A DNA stretch of 64,000 bases from Intestinimonas massiliensis (ex Afouda et al. 2020) (GCF_900626285.1 NZ_LR131147.1:685425-749424); one strand, 5' to 3'; counted from the first letter of the stretch, positions 17,206 through 26,895 are shown. The notes: generated from the letters alone by a model not told the origin. Made by a program: numbers and translations.

Positions 17206-20200
17206 TTACTTGATATTCAGTTCCTTTTCCACGTCGTTCAGGTTGATGGTCAGCAGCCGGCTGACACCCTGCTCCTGCATGGTGACGCCATACAGCACGT
17301 CCGCTTCCTCCATGGTACCCCGGCGGTGGGTGATGACGATGAACTGGGTCTTGTCCGCCATCTGGCGCATGTAGTGGGCAAAGCGCACCACATTGGCGTC
17401 ATCCAGGGCGGCTTCGATCTCGTCCATCACCACGAAGGGGGTGGGCCGCACCTTCAGAATGGCAAAGTACAGGGCGATGGCCACAAAGGCCTTCTCGCCG
17501 CCGGACAGCAGGGAGAGCACCTTCAGGGCCTTGCCCGGAGGCTGGACCTTGATCTCAATGCCGCAGTTCAGGATGTCGTCCGGGTCCTCCAGCTCCAGGG
17601 TGGCTTTGCCGCCCCGGAACAGCTCCACAAAGGTATGTTGGAAAGCCTCGTTGAGCAGGGCAAACTGGGCGGCAAAAATCTTCCGCATCTCCTCGGTGAT
17701 GCCGGCGATAATGTCCTCCAGCTCCTTCTTGGAGCGGGTCACGTCGTCCCGCTGGTCGGTCAGGTAGGTGTACCGCTCGTTGATGCGCGCAAACTCGTCG
17801 ATGGCGTCCAGGTTGATGTTGCCCAGGGCAGAGATGGATTTTTTCAGCTCCCCCACCCGGCGCTGAGCCTTGGGCACGCTCTCCAGCTCCACCCGCTGGG
17901 CCCGGGCCGCCTCGTGGGACAGCTCGTAGGTCTCCCACAGCTTGTCCAGCAGGTTCTTCTCCTCCATGGCGGCGGCCGCCTTCTTCTGTTCTAAGACGGA
18001 GACCTCCCGCTGTAAGTTGAGCAGCTCGCCGTTTTTGTCCCGGGCCTCCTTGTCGGCCTGGTTCCGCTGGGCCTCCAGGGCCAGCTTCTCCTCGTTGATG
18101 CGGCTGATGGCCCCCTGCTGGTCCTCATTCTCCCGGCGGAGAGCCTGGAGGGCGCGCTCCTTCTCCCCGATCTCCGCCTGCAAACCGGCGTTCTTCTCCT
18201 GGAAGGAGTCCAGCATCTTCTGCCGCTCCGCCCGGTCGCCGGTCAGGTCGGCCTTCAGAGCCTCCAGCTCGTCCAGGGACTTTTGGGAGGCCTGCTCCTC
18301 CGCCTCCAGGGCGGCCAGGCGCATATTCAGCTCGGCAATGGCCTCCCCGATGGCGGCGGCCTGCTCCTGCATGGCGGTCTGGCCCTGGGCCTTGCCCTCG
18401 GCCTCGGCCCGCAGGGCGGCGGCCGAGCCCTCCAGCTCCTGGATCCGCCGGCGGGCGGCCTGGGTGTCGGTCTCGGTCTGGGCCGACCGGGCCTGGAGCT
18501 GCTCCAGCTCCTCCTGCTGGCCGGACCGCTGCCGCTCCAGGTCGGCAAGCTGGCTGTCCAGGTGGCTCAGCCGCTCCTTCAGCTGGAGGATGTCGTCCTC
18601 GTGCCGGCGCTGCTGGCCCTGGGCGGTCTCCAGCTCATAGGAAGCGGCGGTGGCCTCCCGTCTGGCCTCTTCCATGGCGTGGGCGGCGGCGGCCAGCTGC
18701 TCGGTCACGCCCCCCGCCTGCTGCTTCAATCGCTCCAGCTCGTTGGCCCGGCTCAGGATGCCCGCGCTGCGGGACACCGAGCCGCCGGTCATGGAACCGC
18801 CGGGGTTGAGCACCTGGCCATCCAGAGTGACGATCTTGAAGCGATAGCCGTATTTTCGGGCGATGGCAATGGCCCGGTCCATATCCTCGGCCACCACCGT
18901 GCGACCCAACAGATTGGAAAAAATCTTCTCATACCTGGGATCGAACTGGATCAGCTCGTTGCCCAGGCCCACAAAGCCGGGCTCCCGCCGCACCCCCTGG
19001 TCCCGGAAATCGGAGGGGCGCATGGAGGTCAGGGGCAGGAAGGTGCTCCGGCCCCCCTCCCGGCGCTTCAGGTACTGGATGGCGGCCTTGCCGTCCTCCT
19101 CCCGCTCCACCACGATGTGCTGCATAGCGCCGCCCAGAGCGGTCTCGATGGCCACGGTGCAGGTGTCCGGCACATGGATCAGCCCGGCCACCGGGCCGTG
19201 GATTCCCTTCAGCTGGCCCTTTTTGGCCTCACCCATCACCAGTTTCACCGCTTTGGAGTAGCCCTCATACATTTTCTCCATTTCGGAGAGCATATGGATG
19301 CGGGAGCGGATGGCATTCTCCTCCATCTGGAGCCTGACGTGGCGCTCCTCCGCCTCTTTGGCCTTCTTCCGGCGGGATTCCACCCGCATGGTGTAGCCGT
19401 TAATGATATTCTGTAGGCTGTCCCGGTCCTCCTGGGCCTTATCCAGGGCGTCGGCAGCCTCCTTGCGGGCCGCCTTGGTCTCATTCAGCCGTTCCTCTCC
19501 GGCGGTCAGCTCCTGCCGCAGGCTCCCGTCCCGGTCCAGCAGCTCCTGAGCGGCGGCGGCCAGGGCGGAGAGCAGCGCCTTGGCGTCGGCGGCGGAGGCG
19601 TTCTCCACCGACTCCTTCTGCCGCAGCTGCTCCAGTTCGTCGGCCAGGCTGCCGGCGGAATGGGCGGCCTCACGGGCCTCCCGCTGGCGGTCCTCCAGCT
19701 GGGTCTGGAGCTGGGTCCGCTGTTCCGCCAGCTCCGCCAGGCGCTGGCGGCGGTCGTCGATCTGTGCGGCCACCGAATCGGCCCGGCCCTCCTGCTGGTC
19801 CAGCTCCCGCTGGATGCGGTCCCGGTTCTCCAGATTGTTTTGAATATTTGTTTTCAGGACGGCAATGGCGTTTTCCAGGCTGTTGGCGTCAGCCTGCTTC
19901 TGCATCATCTGGAAACGGACGCCCTCAGCCTCTACGTCCTTGTCCCGCATTTGGGCGGAGAAACCCTCCGCGTCGGCGTAGAGCTGCTCCACCTGGCCCT
20001 GGGCCTCCTCCTTCTGGCGGACGGCGTTCTCAAAGTCGGACAGGGTCTTGATGGCTCCCGCCCGGATCTTTTCCAGCTGGTCCAGCCACAGGGAGATCTC
20101 CAGGCCCCGCAGCTCGTCCCGGAGGATGAGGAACTTTTTGGCCTTCTCGCTCTGGTTGCGGAGGGGCTCCACCTGGAGCTCCAGCTCGTCGATCTTGTCG

Positions 20201-20784
20201 GTGATCCGCACCAGGTTCTCCTGGGTGCGCTCCAGCTTGCGCTCGGCCTCCTCCTTCCGGTGGCGGAAACGGGAGATGCCGGCGGCCTCCTCAAAGACCT
20301 CCCGCCGGTCGCCGCTCTTCACCGACAGGATCTCGTCGATGCGGCCCTGGCCGATGATGGAATAGCCCTCCCGGCCCAGGCCGGTATCCATGAACAGCTC
20401 GTTCACGTCCTTCAGCCGGACGGAGCGGCGGTTGATATAGTACTCGCTCTCCCCGGAACGGTAGTACCGCCGGGTGACCATGACCTCGCTCTCCTCCATG
20501 GGGAACAGGTGGTCGGTGTTGTCCAGCACCAGGGACACCTCGGCAAAGCCCTGCTGCTTGCGCAGGGCGGTGCCGCCGAAGATCACGTCCTCCATCTTGC
20601 CACCCCGGAGGGCCTTGGTGGACTGCTCCCCCATGACCCAGCGGATGGCATCGGAGATATTCGATTTTCCGCTGCCGTTAGGCCCCACAATGGCGGTGAT
20701 GTCCTCCCCGAAGGAGAGCACCGTCTTGTCGGGAAACGACTTGAATCCCTGGATCTCCAGCGCTTTTAAATACAAAGCACGCAC
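17206..20784 (-). CDS. smc: Chromosome partition protein SMC
   Basis: This 1192-aa condensin ATPase organises and segregates the chromosome with ScpA/ScpB. The N-terminal head carries Walker A GPNGSGKS (about 32-39). Two long coiled coils (about 170-500 and 680-1020) flank a hinge around 520-640. The C-terminal head has the signature LLSGGEKA and Walker B FVVMDEIEAALDD. The Walker B residues read DEIE rather than the common DEAE, with the catalytic Glu kept. It lies downstream of its own promoter and upstream of ftsY. Confidence 0.98.
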   Translation of the reverse strand: MRALYLKALEIQGFKSFPDKTVLSFGEDITAIVGPNGSGKSNISDAIRWVMGEQSTKALRGGKMEDVIFGGTALRKQQGFAEVSLVLDNTDHLFPMEESEVMVTRRYYRSGESEYYINRRSVRLKDVNELFMDTGLGREGYSIIGQGRIDEILSVKSGDRREVFEEAAGISRFRHRKEEAERKLERTQENLVRITDKIDELELQVEPLRNQSEKAKKFLILRDELRGLEISLWLDQLEKIRAGAIKTLSDFENAVRQKEEAQGQVEQLYADAEGFSAQMRDKDVEAEGVRFQMMQKQADANSLENAIAVLKTNIQNNLENRDRIQRELDQQEGRADSVAAQIDDRRQRLAELAEQRTQLQTQLEDRQREAREAAHSAGSLADELEQLRQKESVENASAADAKALLSALAAAAQELLDRDGSLRQELTAGEERLNETKAARKEAADALDKAQEDRDSLQNIINGYTMRVESRRKKAKEAEERHVRLQMEENAIRSRIHMLSEMEKMYEGYSKAVKLVMGEAKKGQLKGIHGPVAGLIHVPDTCTVAIETALGGAMQHIVVEREEDGKAAIQYLKRREGGRSTFLPLTSMRPSDFRDQGVRREPGFVGLGNELIQFDPRYEKIFSNLLGRTVVAEDMDRAIAIARKYGYRFKIVTLDGQVLNPGGSMTGGSVSRSAGILSRANELERLKQQAGGVTEQLAAAAHAMEEARREATAASYELETAQGQQRRHEDDILQLKERLSHLDSQLADLERQRSGQQEELEQLQARSAQTETDTQAARRRIQELEGSAAALRAEAEGKAQGQTAMQEQAAAIGEAIAELNMRLAALEAEEQASQKSLDELEALKADLTGDRAERQKMLDSFQEKNAGLQAEIGEKERALQALRRENEDQQGAISRINEEKLALEAQRNQADKEARDKNGELLNLQREVSVLEQKKAAAAMEEKNLLDKLWETYELSHEAARAQRVELESVPKAQRRVGELKKSISALGNINLDAIDEFARINERYTYLTDQRDDVTRSKKELEDIIAGITEEMRKIFAAQFALLNEAFQHTFVELFRGGKATLELEDPDDILNCGIEIKVQPPGKALKVLSLLSGGEKAFVAIALYFAILKVRPTPFVVMDEIEAALDDANVVRFAHYMRQMADKTQFIVITHRRGTMEEADVLYGVTMQEQGVSRLLTINLNDVEKELNIK

Positions 20785-20813
20785 CTCGCTGCAAACTTAC
20801 TTTTGAATAAAAT

Positions 20814-20842
20814 ATTATATCAAGTAATATGTCTTATTGCAA
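20814..20842 (-). promoter_or_regulatory. SigA-type promoter of smc
   Basis: TTGCAA (20837-20842) and TATAAT (20814-20819) on the minus strand are 17 bp apart. They lie between the rnc-side terminator and smc, so smc-ftsY can be transcribed independently of rnc. Confidence 0.75.
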
Positions 20843-20862
20843 ATCCTTTTGAGACCCGTTTT

Positions 20863-20899
20863 GCCGCAAAAAGGGACCACGGCAAACGCCGTGATCCCT
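20863..20899 (-). terminator. Rho-independent terminator after rnc and its 3' repeat
   Basis: The stem AGGGATCACGGC/GCCGTGGTCCCT (20872-20899) is followed on the minus strand by TTTTTGC. It lies beyond the duplicated rnc end, consistent with being the original rnc terminator. Confidence 0.8.
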
Positions 20900-20908
20900 G
20901 CATCGGAT

Positions 20909-21114
20909 TCAGCCTTTCAGCTTTTCAATGGCCGCCTTGGCGGCATTCTGCTCCGCCGCCCAAACCGCACAACGGTTTGGGGACCCGTTTCACTCCATCT
21001 GCTCGGGCGAAATGAATTCGCCCGGCATCAAGATTTTGCTCCGCAAAATGCTTGGCGCCGCACGGCGGCGGCTCGCTTGCGCTCGCAAAAGAGGCGGAGC
21101 GCCCTAGCAATTGC
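20909..21114 (-). repeat. 206-bp hairpin-rich insert carrying a second copy of the rnc 3' end
   Basis: Bases 20909-20957 repeat the last 49 bases of rnc (21115-21163) with only two mismatches, offset by 206 bp. Between the copies lie short hairpins: CCAAACCG...CGGTTTGG (20960-20980), GGGCGAAatgaaTTCGCCC-like (21004-21022), ATTTTGCtccGCAAAAT (21033-21049), GCGAGCGCAAGCGAGC and the palindrome AGCAATTGCT. No credible ORF or transposase is present. This could be a MITE-like or structured-RNA repeat that inserted and left rnc intact by supplying a new end; that is inference. Confidence 0.7.
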
Positions 21115-21786
21115 TCAGCCTTTCAGCTTCTCAATAGCCGCCTTGGCGGCATTCTGCTCCGCCTCTTTTTTGCTGCGGCCCTGGCCCTGACCGATAGAGG
21201 CGCCGTTCAGGTCCACCTCCACCGAGAATACCTTGGCATGGTCGGGACCCTCAGCGCCGATGAGCCGGTAACCCAGCACCTGGCCACTCTCCCGCTGCAC
21301 CAGCTCCTGGAGGGCGGTCTTATAGTCCCGGCTGGCGCTCTTCTCTTCCTCCCGGTCCAGGATGAACCGCTGGATGATCTTGCGGGCCGAGCCGATGCCG
21401 CCATCCAGGTAGACTGCGGCCAGCACCGCCTCCACCGCGTCGGCCACGATGGAGGGCCGCTCCCGGCCGCCGCCGGCGTCCTCTCCCTTCCCCAGCTTCA
21501 GGTACGCGCCCAGATCCAAAAGCTGCGCCACCTCCACCAGGCTGCCCTCACACACCAGCGCCGCCCGGGTACGGGTCAGATCCCCCTCCGGCAGGTCCGG
21601 GTGGGTGCGGTACAGATAGTCCGCCGTCACCATGCCCAGCACCGAGTCGCCCAGGAACTCCAGCCGCTCATTGCTCTGGGCCCCCTTGGCCTTGTTCTCA
21701 TTGGCGTAGGAGCTATGGGTCAGGGCATTCTCCAGCAGTGCCCGGTTCGTGAAGCGATAGCCCAGCTTTTCCTCCAGCGCTTCCAT
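21115..21786 (-). CDS. rnc: Ribonuclease III
   Basis: This 223-aa endoribonuclease cleaves double-stranded rRNA precursors and regulatory duplexes. The RNase III signature NERLEFLGDSVLG lies near residue 37, with a second catalytic region VADAVEAVLAAVYLDGG. The C-terminal dsRNA-binding domain (about 150-220) ends KKEAEQNAAKAAIEKLKG. The last 49 bases are duplicated downstream of the stop, so the extreme C-terminus may have been regenerated by an insertion. Confidence 0.97.
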   Translation of the reverse strand: MEALEEKLGYRFTNRALLENALTHSSYANENKAKGAQSNERLEFLGDSVLGMVTADYLYRTHPDLPEGDLTRTRAALVCEGSLVEVAQLLDLGAYLKLGKGEDAGGGRERPSIVADAVEAVLAAVYLDGGIGSARKIIQRFILDREEEKSASRDYKTALQELVQRESGQVLGYRLIGAEGPDHAKVFSVEVDLNGASIGQGQGRSKKEAEQNAAKAAIEKLKG

Positions 21787-21807
21787 CGCTGTCCCTTCCT
21801 TTCCCTT

Positions 21808-21842
21808 TCAAAGCGGGAGCCCCGCCGGCGGCGGGGCTCCCC
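21808..21842 (-). terminator. Terminator-like hairpin between acpP and rnc
   Basis: A 12-bp GC-only stem (21815-21826 with 21830-21841) lies after the acpP stop. The following T tract on the minus strand is short (CTTT), so termination may be partial and allow read-through into rnc. Confidence 0.6.
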
Positions 21843-21859
21843 TGTTTTTCCAGCTTGGT

Positions 21860-22093
21860 TTAGTCTTCCAGCTTGGATTTCAGATAATTGACCAGGTCAC
21901 CCACAACGGAGATGCCGGACAGATCATCCTCATCCATGTTCTCCAGGCCAAACTCCTCTTCCACAGCCATGGTCAGCTCCACGATGTCCAGGGAGTCGGC
22001 GCCCAGATCCTCGAAGGAGGTGTCCATGGTGATGCTGTCTGCTTCCACTCCGAACTGCTCGGCAAGCAGAGCGGCGATCTTCTCAAAAATCAT
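21860..22093 (-). CDS. acpP: Acyl carrier protein
   Basis: This 77-aa acidic protein carries the growing fatty acyl chain on a phosphopantetheine attached to the Ser of the DSL motif (EDLGADSLDIVELTMAVEEE). The ATG at 22093 has AGGAG 8 bases upstream, whereas the in-frame ATG two codons earlier is too close. The gene has its own promoter and lies between plsX and rnc. Confidence 0.97.
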   Translation of the reverse strand: MIFEKIAALLAEQFGVEADSITMDTSFEDLGADSLDIVELTMAVEEEFGLENMDEDDLSGISVVGDLVNYLKSKLED

Positions 22094-22142
22094 GTTCATC
22101 TACTCCTGTCGCAACCGTTTCCAACGGCTTCATTGCATTATG

Positions 22143-22171
22143 ATAATAGGCAAGTTTCAACCGCCTGTCAA
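22143..22171 (-). promoter_or_regulatory. Consensus promoter of acpP
   Basis: TTGACA (22166-22171) and TATTAT (22143-22148) on the minus strand are 17 bp apart, in the 87-bp gap between plsX and acpP. Confidence 0.8.
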
Positions 22172-22180
22172 TAGGTATCC

Positions 22181-23218
22181 TCAAATTTTTTCCACCTGAT
22201 TGGTGGGCAGACGCATGTGGTCGATATTCTCCACCAGATCGTCGATCATACCGGAGGCGGCAAAGTCCCGGGCCTGCCGGATGGCGTTCTTGATGGCGTA
22301 GTCGTTGGAGGAGCCGTGGGCCTTGATCACCGGCTTGGAGATGCCGATGAGGGCGGTACCGCCCACCTCGCCGGAATCCATCATCTTCTTGAACTCCTTC
22401 AGGCCGCCGGACACCAGCACAGCCGCCAGCTTGGTGAATACGTTCTTCATAAACATGGCCTTGAGCTGCTTGGCCATGAAGCCGCCGGTCCCCTCCATGG
22501 TTTTCAGGAAGATGTTGCCCGAGTAGCCGTCGGACACGATGACGTCCACCTGCCCGAACACCGCCTCACGGGCCTCCACATTGCCCACGAAGTGGATGCG
22601 TCCGGCCTTGTCGGCGGCGGTGAGCAGGGCGTGGGCCTCCCGCTGCAGGTCGGTACCCTTGGAGGGCTCCGCACCGATGTTCAGCAGGCCCACCTTGGGC
22701 TCGGGCCGCTTGAGCACCCGCTCGGCGTAATAGGAGCCCATGAAGGCGAACTGCAGCAGATACTCCGGGGTGCACTCGGCGGTGGCGCCGCAGTCGATGA
22801 GCACTGCGCCGCCGGCCCCCGTGGGCACCACTGGCGCCAGGGCCGCCCGGCGGATGCCCCGCACCCGCTTGACCATCAGGGTGGCGGCGGAGAGCAGCGC
22901 GCCGGTACTGCCGGCGGACACAAAGGCGTCCCCGTCCCCGCCCTTCAGCAGGTTCAGACCAACCGTCAGGGAGGAATCCTTCTTCTCCCGGAAGGCGGTG
23001 GCGGGATTGTCGCACATCTCCACCACTTCGGAGGCGTGTACGATCTCCAGACCGGGAGGCAGATCGTCAATGCCGTCCTCCTTCAGGACCTTCAGGATAT
23101 CCTCCCCCCGGCCCACCAGGATGACCTCCACCCCCAGCTCACGGACAGCAGCCAGGGCGCCCCGCACATTGGATACGGGCGCGTTGTCGCCTCCCATGGC
23201 GTCTACGATGATCTTCAT
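22181..23218 (-). CDS. plsX: Phosphate acyltransferase PlsX
   Basis: This 345-aa peripheral membrane enzyme converts acyl-ACP to acyl-phosphate for phospholipid synthesis. It begins IIVDAMGGDNAP, the family hallmark, and contains FVSAGSTGALLSAA, IDCGAT and VSDGYSGNIFLKT. Its start overlaps the trmFO stop by 4 bp and it lies upstream of acpP, the conserved lipid-gene arrangement. Confidence 0.97.
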   Translation of the reverse strand: MKIIVDAMGGDNAPVSNVRGALAAVRELGVEVILVGRGEDILKVLKEDGIDDLPPGLEIVHASEVVEMCDNPATAFREKKDSSLTVGLNLLKGGDGDAFVSAGSTGALLSAATLMVKRVRGIRRAALAPVVPTGAGGAVLIDCGATAECTPEYLLQFAFMGSYYAERVLKRPEPKVGLLNIGAEPSKGTDLQREAHALLTAADKAGRIHFVGNVEAREAVFGQVDVIVSDGYSGNIFLKTMEGTGGFMAKQLKAMFMKNVFTKLAAVLVSGGLKEFKKMMDSGEVGGTALIGISKPVIKAHGSSNDYAIKNAIRQARDFAASGMIDDLVENIDHMRLPTNQVEKI

Positions 23219-24540
23219 ACGGTTCTCTCCTCTACTTTCTCTGTGTCCAGGCTGTCCAGGATCTCCAGCGCCCGCCGGCTCAGCTCCGCGTTCTTGTTCC
23301 GCTTGCCCTTCACCCGGTAGCCCAGGGGCGGGATGATGCCGAAATTCACGTTCATGGGCTGGAAGTCAGCCACGCTCTCGTTGCTCACATACAGGGCCAG
23401 GGCGCCCACGGCGGTCTCCTGGGGAAAATCCACCGGGGGCTTTCCCTCCAGCCGCCGGGCCAGCTCCACCGCCGCCAGGAAGCCGGAGGCGGTGGACTCC
23501 ACATAGCCCTCCACCCCGGTGATCTGTCCGGCAAAGCAGATGCGTGGCTCCTTCTTTACCCGGTAGTACCGGTCCAGCAGCCGGGGAGAATCCAGGTAGG
23601 TGTTGCGGTGCATCACCCCGTAGCGGACGAATTCCGCGTTTTTCAGGGCGGGGATCATGGAGAACACCCGCTTCTGCTCCGGCCACTTCAGGTGGGTCTG
23701 GAAGCCCACCAGATTGTAAATGCTGCCCTCGGCGTTGTCCCGCCGCAGCTGCACCACAGCGAAGGGCTCCTTCCCCGTCCTGGGGTCCCGGAGGCCACGG
23801 GGTTTCAGAGGCCCGTAGCACAGGGTCTGCTTGCCCCGGCGGGCCATGACCTCTACCGGCATACAGCCCTCAAACACGTTCTTGTCCTCAAACCCGTGGA
23901 CCTCCGCCTCCTGGGCGTGGCACAGCTCCTCCCAGAAGGAATTGTACTCCTCCTCAGTCATGGGACAGTTGACATAATCCGGCGTCCCCTTGTCGTACCG
24001 GGAGGCAAAGAAGGCGCTGTCCATGTCCACGCTCTCAAAGCTGACCAGAGGGGCGGCGGCGTCATAGAAGTTCAGGCCGTGGCTTTCGGGAAAAAAGTCC
24101 CGGATGGCCTGGGCCAGGGGGTCGGAGGTGAGGGGGCCGGAGGCCACGATCACGTTTCCTTCCGCCGGGATGGCGGTCACCTCTCCCTCCTCCACGGTGA
24201 TGAGGGGATGGCTCTTCACCCGCCCGGTGATGGCCCGGGCGAAACCGTAGCGGTCCACCGCCAGGGCGCCGCCTGCCTCCACCCGATGGGCGTCGGCACA
24301 TGCCATGATGAGGGAGCCCATCCGGCGCAGCTCCTCCTTCAGCAGGCCCACCGCGTTTTCCAGCTGGTTGGACCGCAGGGAGTTGGAGCACACCAGCTCC
24401 CCAAACCAGGGGCTGTGGTGGGCGGGGGTCATTTTCTCCGGCTTCATTTCCTTCAAAAGCACGGGAATGCCCCGCTGAGCCAGCTGCCAGGCGGCCTCCG
24501 ATCCGGCCAGCCCCGCGCCGATGACGATGACAGGTTCCAT
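23215..24540 (-). CDS. trmFO: Methylenetetrahydrofolate-tRNA-(uracil-5-)-methyltransferase TrmFO
   Basis: This 441-aa FAD- and folate-dependent enzyme makes m5U54 in the tRNA T loop. The N-terminal dinucleotide-binding motif is GAGLAGSEAAWQLA. Family segments include CSNSLRSNQLENAVGLLKEE, GCMPVEVMARRG and GQITGVEGYVES. It lies 19 bp after topA, a common Firmicute arrangement (dprA-topA-trmFO). Confidence 0.96.
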   Translation of the reverse strand: MEPVIVIGAGLAGSEAAWQLAQRGIPVLLKEMKPEKMTPAHHSPWFGELVCSNSLRSNQLENAVGLLKEELRRMGSLIMACADAHRVEAGGALAVDRYGFARAITGRVKSHPLITVEEGEVTAIPAEGNVIVASGPLTSDPLAQAIRDFFPESHGLNFYDAAAPLVSFESVDMDSAFFASRYDKGTPDYVNCPMTEEEYNSFWEELCHAQEAEVHGFEDKNVFEGCMPVEVMARRGKQTLCYGPLKPRGLRDPRTGKEPFAVVQLRRDNAEGSIYNLVGFQTHLKWPEQKRVFSMIPALKNAEFVRYGVMHRNTYLDSPRLLDRYYRVKKEPRICFAGQITGVEGYVESTASGFLAAVELARRLEGKPPVDFPQETAVGALALYVSNESVADFQPMNVNFGIIPPLGYRVKGKRNKNAELSRRALEILDSLDTEKVEERTV

Positions 24541-24559
24541 GGGTTCTCCTTTGTGTGGA

Positions 24560-26881
24560 TTAGGATTCGTCTTTCTTCTTGGTGGTGCTTTTCTTGGCTG
24601 TGGTCTTTTTCGCGGTGGTCTTCTTGGCCGCCGCAGTCTTTTTGGCGGCGGGCTTCTTGGTGGCAGCCGTCTTTTTGGCTGCCGTCTTTTTCTTGGCCGC
24701 GGGCTTCTTCTCCTCCTCAGGAGGGGTGCCCTCCGCCGGAGTCTCAGCCGTGGTCTTTTTCTTATAGCCCCGCTGGTCCTCCGGCAGGAAGTTGGGACAC
24801 TCGGGGTTGATGCAGAAGGGCTTCTTGAAGCCGCGGCCCGACTTCTTGAACAGGGTGTGGCCGCAGACAGGGCAATTGTCCTTCACCGGCACGTCCCAGG
24901 TCATGAAGTCGCACTTCCGGGCCTCATCCTTGTTGCTATTGTTCTCACAGCCGTAGTAGGCAAAGCCCCGCTTGGAGGTCTTTTTCAGGATCTTGCCGCC
25001 GCACTTGGGGCATTTGCCCGGCATCTCCACCACAATGGGCTGGGTGTGGTCGCACTCCGGCCAGCCGGGGCAGGCCAGGAACCGGCCGAAGCGGCCGGAC
25101 TTGTACACCAGGTTGCGGCCGCACTTGGGGCAGATCACGTCGGATACCTCGTCGGGTACCTTGATCCGCTCCCCGTCCAGGTCGGTCTCGGCCTGCTTCA
25201 TCTCCTTCTCGAAGCCGCCGTAGAACTGGGTGAGCAGGCTCTTCCAGTCCACCTTGCCGGTCTCCACCTCGTCCAGCTGCTCCTCCATGTTGGCGGTGAA
25301 GGCGGTGTCCACGATATCGGGGAATTTGTCCTTCATCAGTCCGGTGACCACCTCGCCCAGAGGTGTGGGCCGGAGAGCACGTCCCTCCTTCACCACATAC
25401 TCCCGGTCCAGGATGGTGGAGATTGTAGGGGCATAGGTGGAGGGGCGTCCGATGCCCTTCTCCTCCAGGGCTTTGATGAGGGTGGCCTCAGTGTACCGGC
25501 TGGGGGGCTGGGTGAAGTGCTGATCGGGCTTGAGGCCCTTCAGCTCTACGGTCTCCCCCTCCTTCAGGTCGGGCAGGGGGGACTGGAAGGTCTCCTCCTC
25601 CTCGTCCTTGCCCTCCACGTACACGGCGGTGTAGCCGGAGAACTTCAGGGAGGAGTGGGTGGCCCGGAAGGTATAGCCGGCGGAGGCCACCTCAATGGAC
25701 ACGCTGTCGTACACGGCGGAGGCCATCTGGCAGGCCAGGAAGCGGCTCCAGATCAGTTTGTACAGCTTGTACTGCTCTGCCGTCAGATCCTTTTTCACGT
25801 CCTCCGGGGTCAGGTTCACGTTGGAGGGCCGGATGGCCTCGTGGGCGTCCTGGGCGCCGGATTTGGTCTTGTACACCCGGGTCTTGCCGGGGTAGTAATT
25901 GGCGCCGTACCGGGCCAGAATGAAGTCCCGGGCGGCGGCGGTGGCCTCATCGGACAGGCGCAGGGAGTCGGTACGCATATAGGTGATGAGACCCACGGTG
26001 CCCTCGCCGGCGATATCCACGCCCTCATACAGCTGCTGGGCAATGGACATGGTGCGGCGAGGGGTCATGTTCAGCTTGCGGCTGGCCTCCTGCTGGAGGG
26101 TGGAGGTGATGAAGGGGGGCGCCGGGTTGCGCAGCTTGTCCTGCCGCTTCACCCCGGTAACGGTGAAGGGGGCCTCCTTCACAGCCGCCATCACGGCGTC
26201 CACCTCGTCCTTGCTGTGGAGCTCCACCTTCTTCTCCTTGCCGTAGAAGGCGGCCTTGAACTGCCCCAGGTTGGGGGCGATGCGGGCCAGATCGGCGTCC
26301 AGGGACCAGTACTCCTGGGGTACGAACGCCTTGATCTCTTCCTCCCGCTCGCACACCAGCCGGGTAGCCACCGACTGCACCCGTCCGGCGGACAGGCCCC
26401 GGCGGATCTTTTTCCACAGCAGGGGGGAGATCTGATAGCCCACGATCCGGTCCAGCACCCGTCGGGCCTGCTGGGCGTTCACCAGGTCCATGTCGATGGC
26501 CCGGGGGTGGGAGATGGAATCGTTGACCACTTTTTTGGTGATCTCGTTGAAGGTCACCCGGTAGGTCTTGTCGTCCGGAATGCCCAGCATCTCCTTCAGA
26601 TGCCAGGAGATGGCCTCGCCCTCCCGGTCCGGGTCGGTGGCGAGAAAGACTTTTTCGCTCTTCTTGGCGGCTTTCTTCAGGTCGCTGATGACCTCTTCCT
26701 TGCCCTTAATGGGCTGGTAGTCTACAGTGAAGCCGTGCTCCACGTCTACGCCGATCTTGCTCTTGGGCAGATCCCGGACGTGGCCCATGGAGGCCTTTAC
26801 CTCGTAGCCGGGACCCAGATATTTCCCGATGGTCTTGGCCTTCGCCGGAGATTCGACGATCACCAAATTCGATTTTGCCAC
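24560..26881 (-). CDS. topA: DNA topoisomerase I
   Basis: This 773-aa type IA topoisomerase relaxes negative supercoils. The N-terminal Toprim motif is VIVESPAKAKTIGK, and the catalytic Tyr lies in GLITYMRTDSLRLS. The FEI-like GIGRPSTYAPTI segment is present. Three C-terminal Cys4 zinc motifs (CPKCG..., CPKCG..., CPVCG...) are followed by a 50-residue Lys/Ala/Thr-rich tail that probably increases DNA affinity. The gene lies 14 bp after dprA. Confidence 0.97.
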   Translation of the reverse strand: MAKSNLVIVESPAKAKTIGKYLGPGYEVKASMGHVRDLPKSKIGVDVEHGFTVDYQPIKGKEEVISDLKKAAKKSEKVFLATDPDREGEAISWHLKEMLGIPDDKTYRVTFNEITKKVVNDSISHPRAIDMDLVNAQQARRVLDRIVGYQISPLLWKKIRRGLSAGRVQSVATRLVCEREEEIKAFVPQEYWSLDADLARIAPNLGQFKAAFYGKEKKVELHSKDEVDAVMAAVKEAPFTVTGVKRQDKLRNPAPPFITSTLQQEASRKLNMTPRRTMSIAQQLYEGVDIAGEGTVGLITYMRTDSLRLSDEATAAARDFILARYGANYYPGKTRVYKTKSGAQDAHEAIRPSNVNLTPEDVKKDLTAEQYKLYKLIWSRFLACQMASAVYDSVSIEVASAGYTFRATHSSLKFSGYTAVYVEGKDEEEETFQSPLPDLKEGETVELKGLKPDQHFTQPPSRYTEATLIKALEEKGIGRPSTYAPTISTILDREYVVKEGRALRPTPLGEVVTGLMKDKFPDIVDTAFTANMEEQLDEVETGKVDWKSLLTQFYGGFEKEMKQAETDLDGERIKVPDEVSDVICPKCGRNLVYKSGRFGRFLACPGWPECDHTQPIVVEMPGKCPKCGGKILKKTSKRGFAYYGCENNSNKDEARKCDFMTWDVPVKDNCPVCGHTLFKKSGRGFKKPFCINPECPNFLPEDQRGYKKKTTAETPAEGTPPEEEKKPAAKKKTAAKKTAATKKPAAKKTAAAKKTTAKKTTAKKSTTKKKDES

Positions 26882-26895
26882 AGCATGATACTCCT

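Noticed and set aside
16360..17994. Long plus-strand open frame across ftsY, the zinc-ribbon gene and smc.
   Set aside because: It spans three convincing minus-strand genes and their gaps, and shows only His/Gly/Leu-rich shadow composition.
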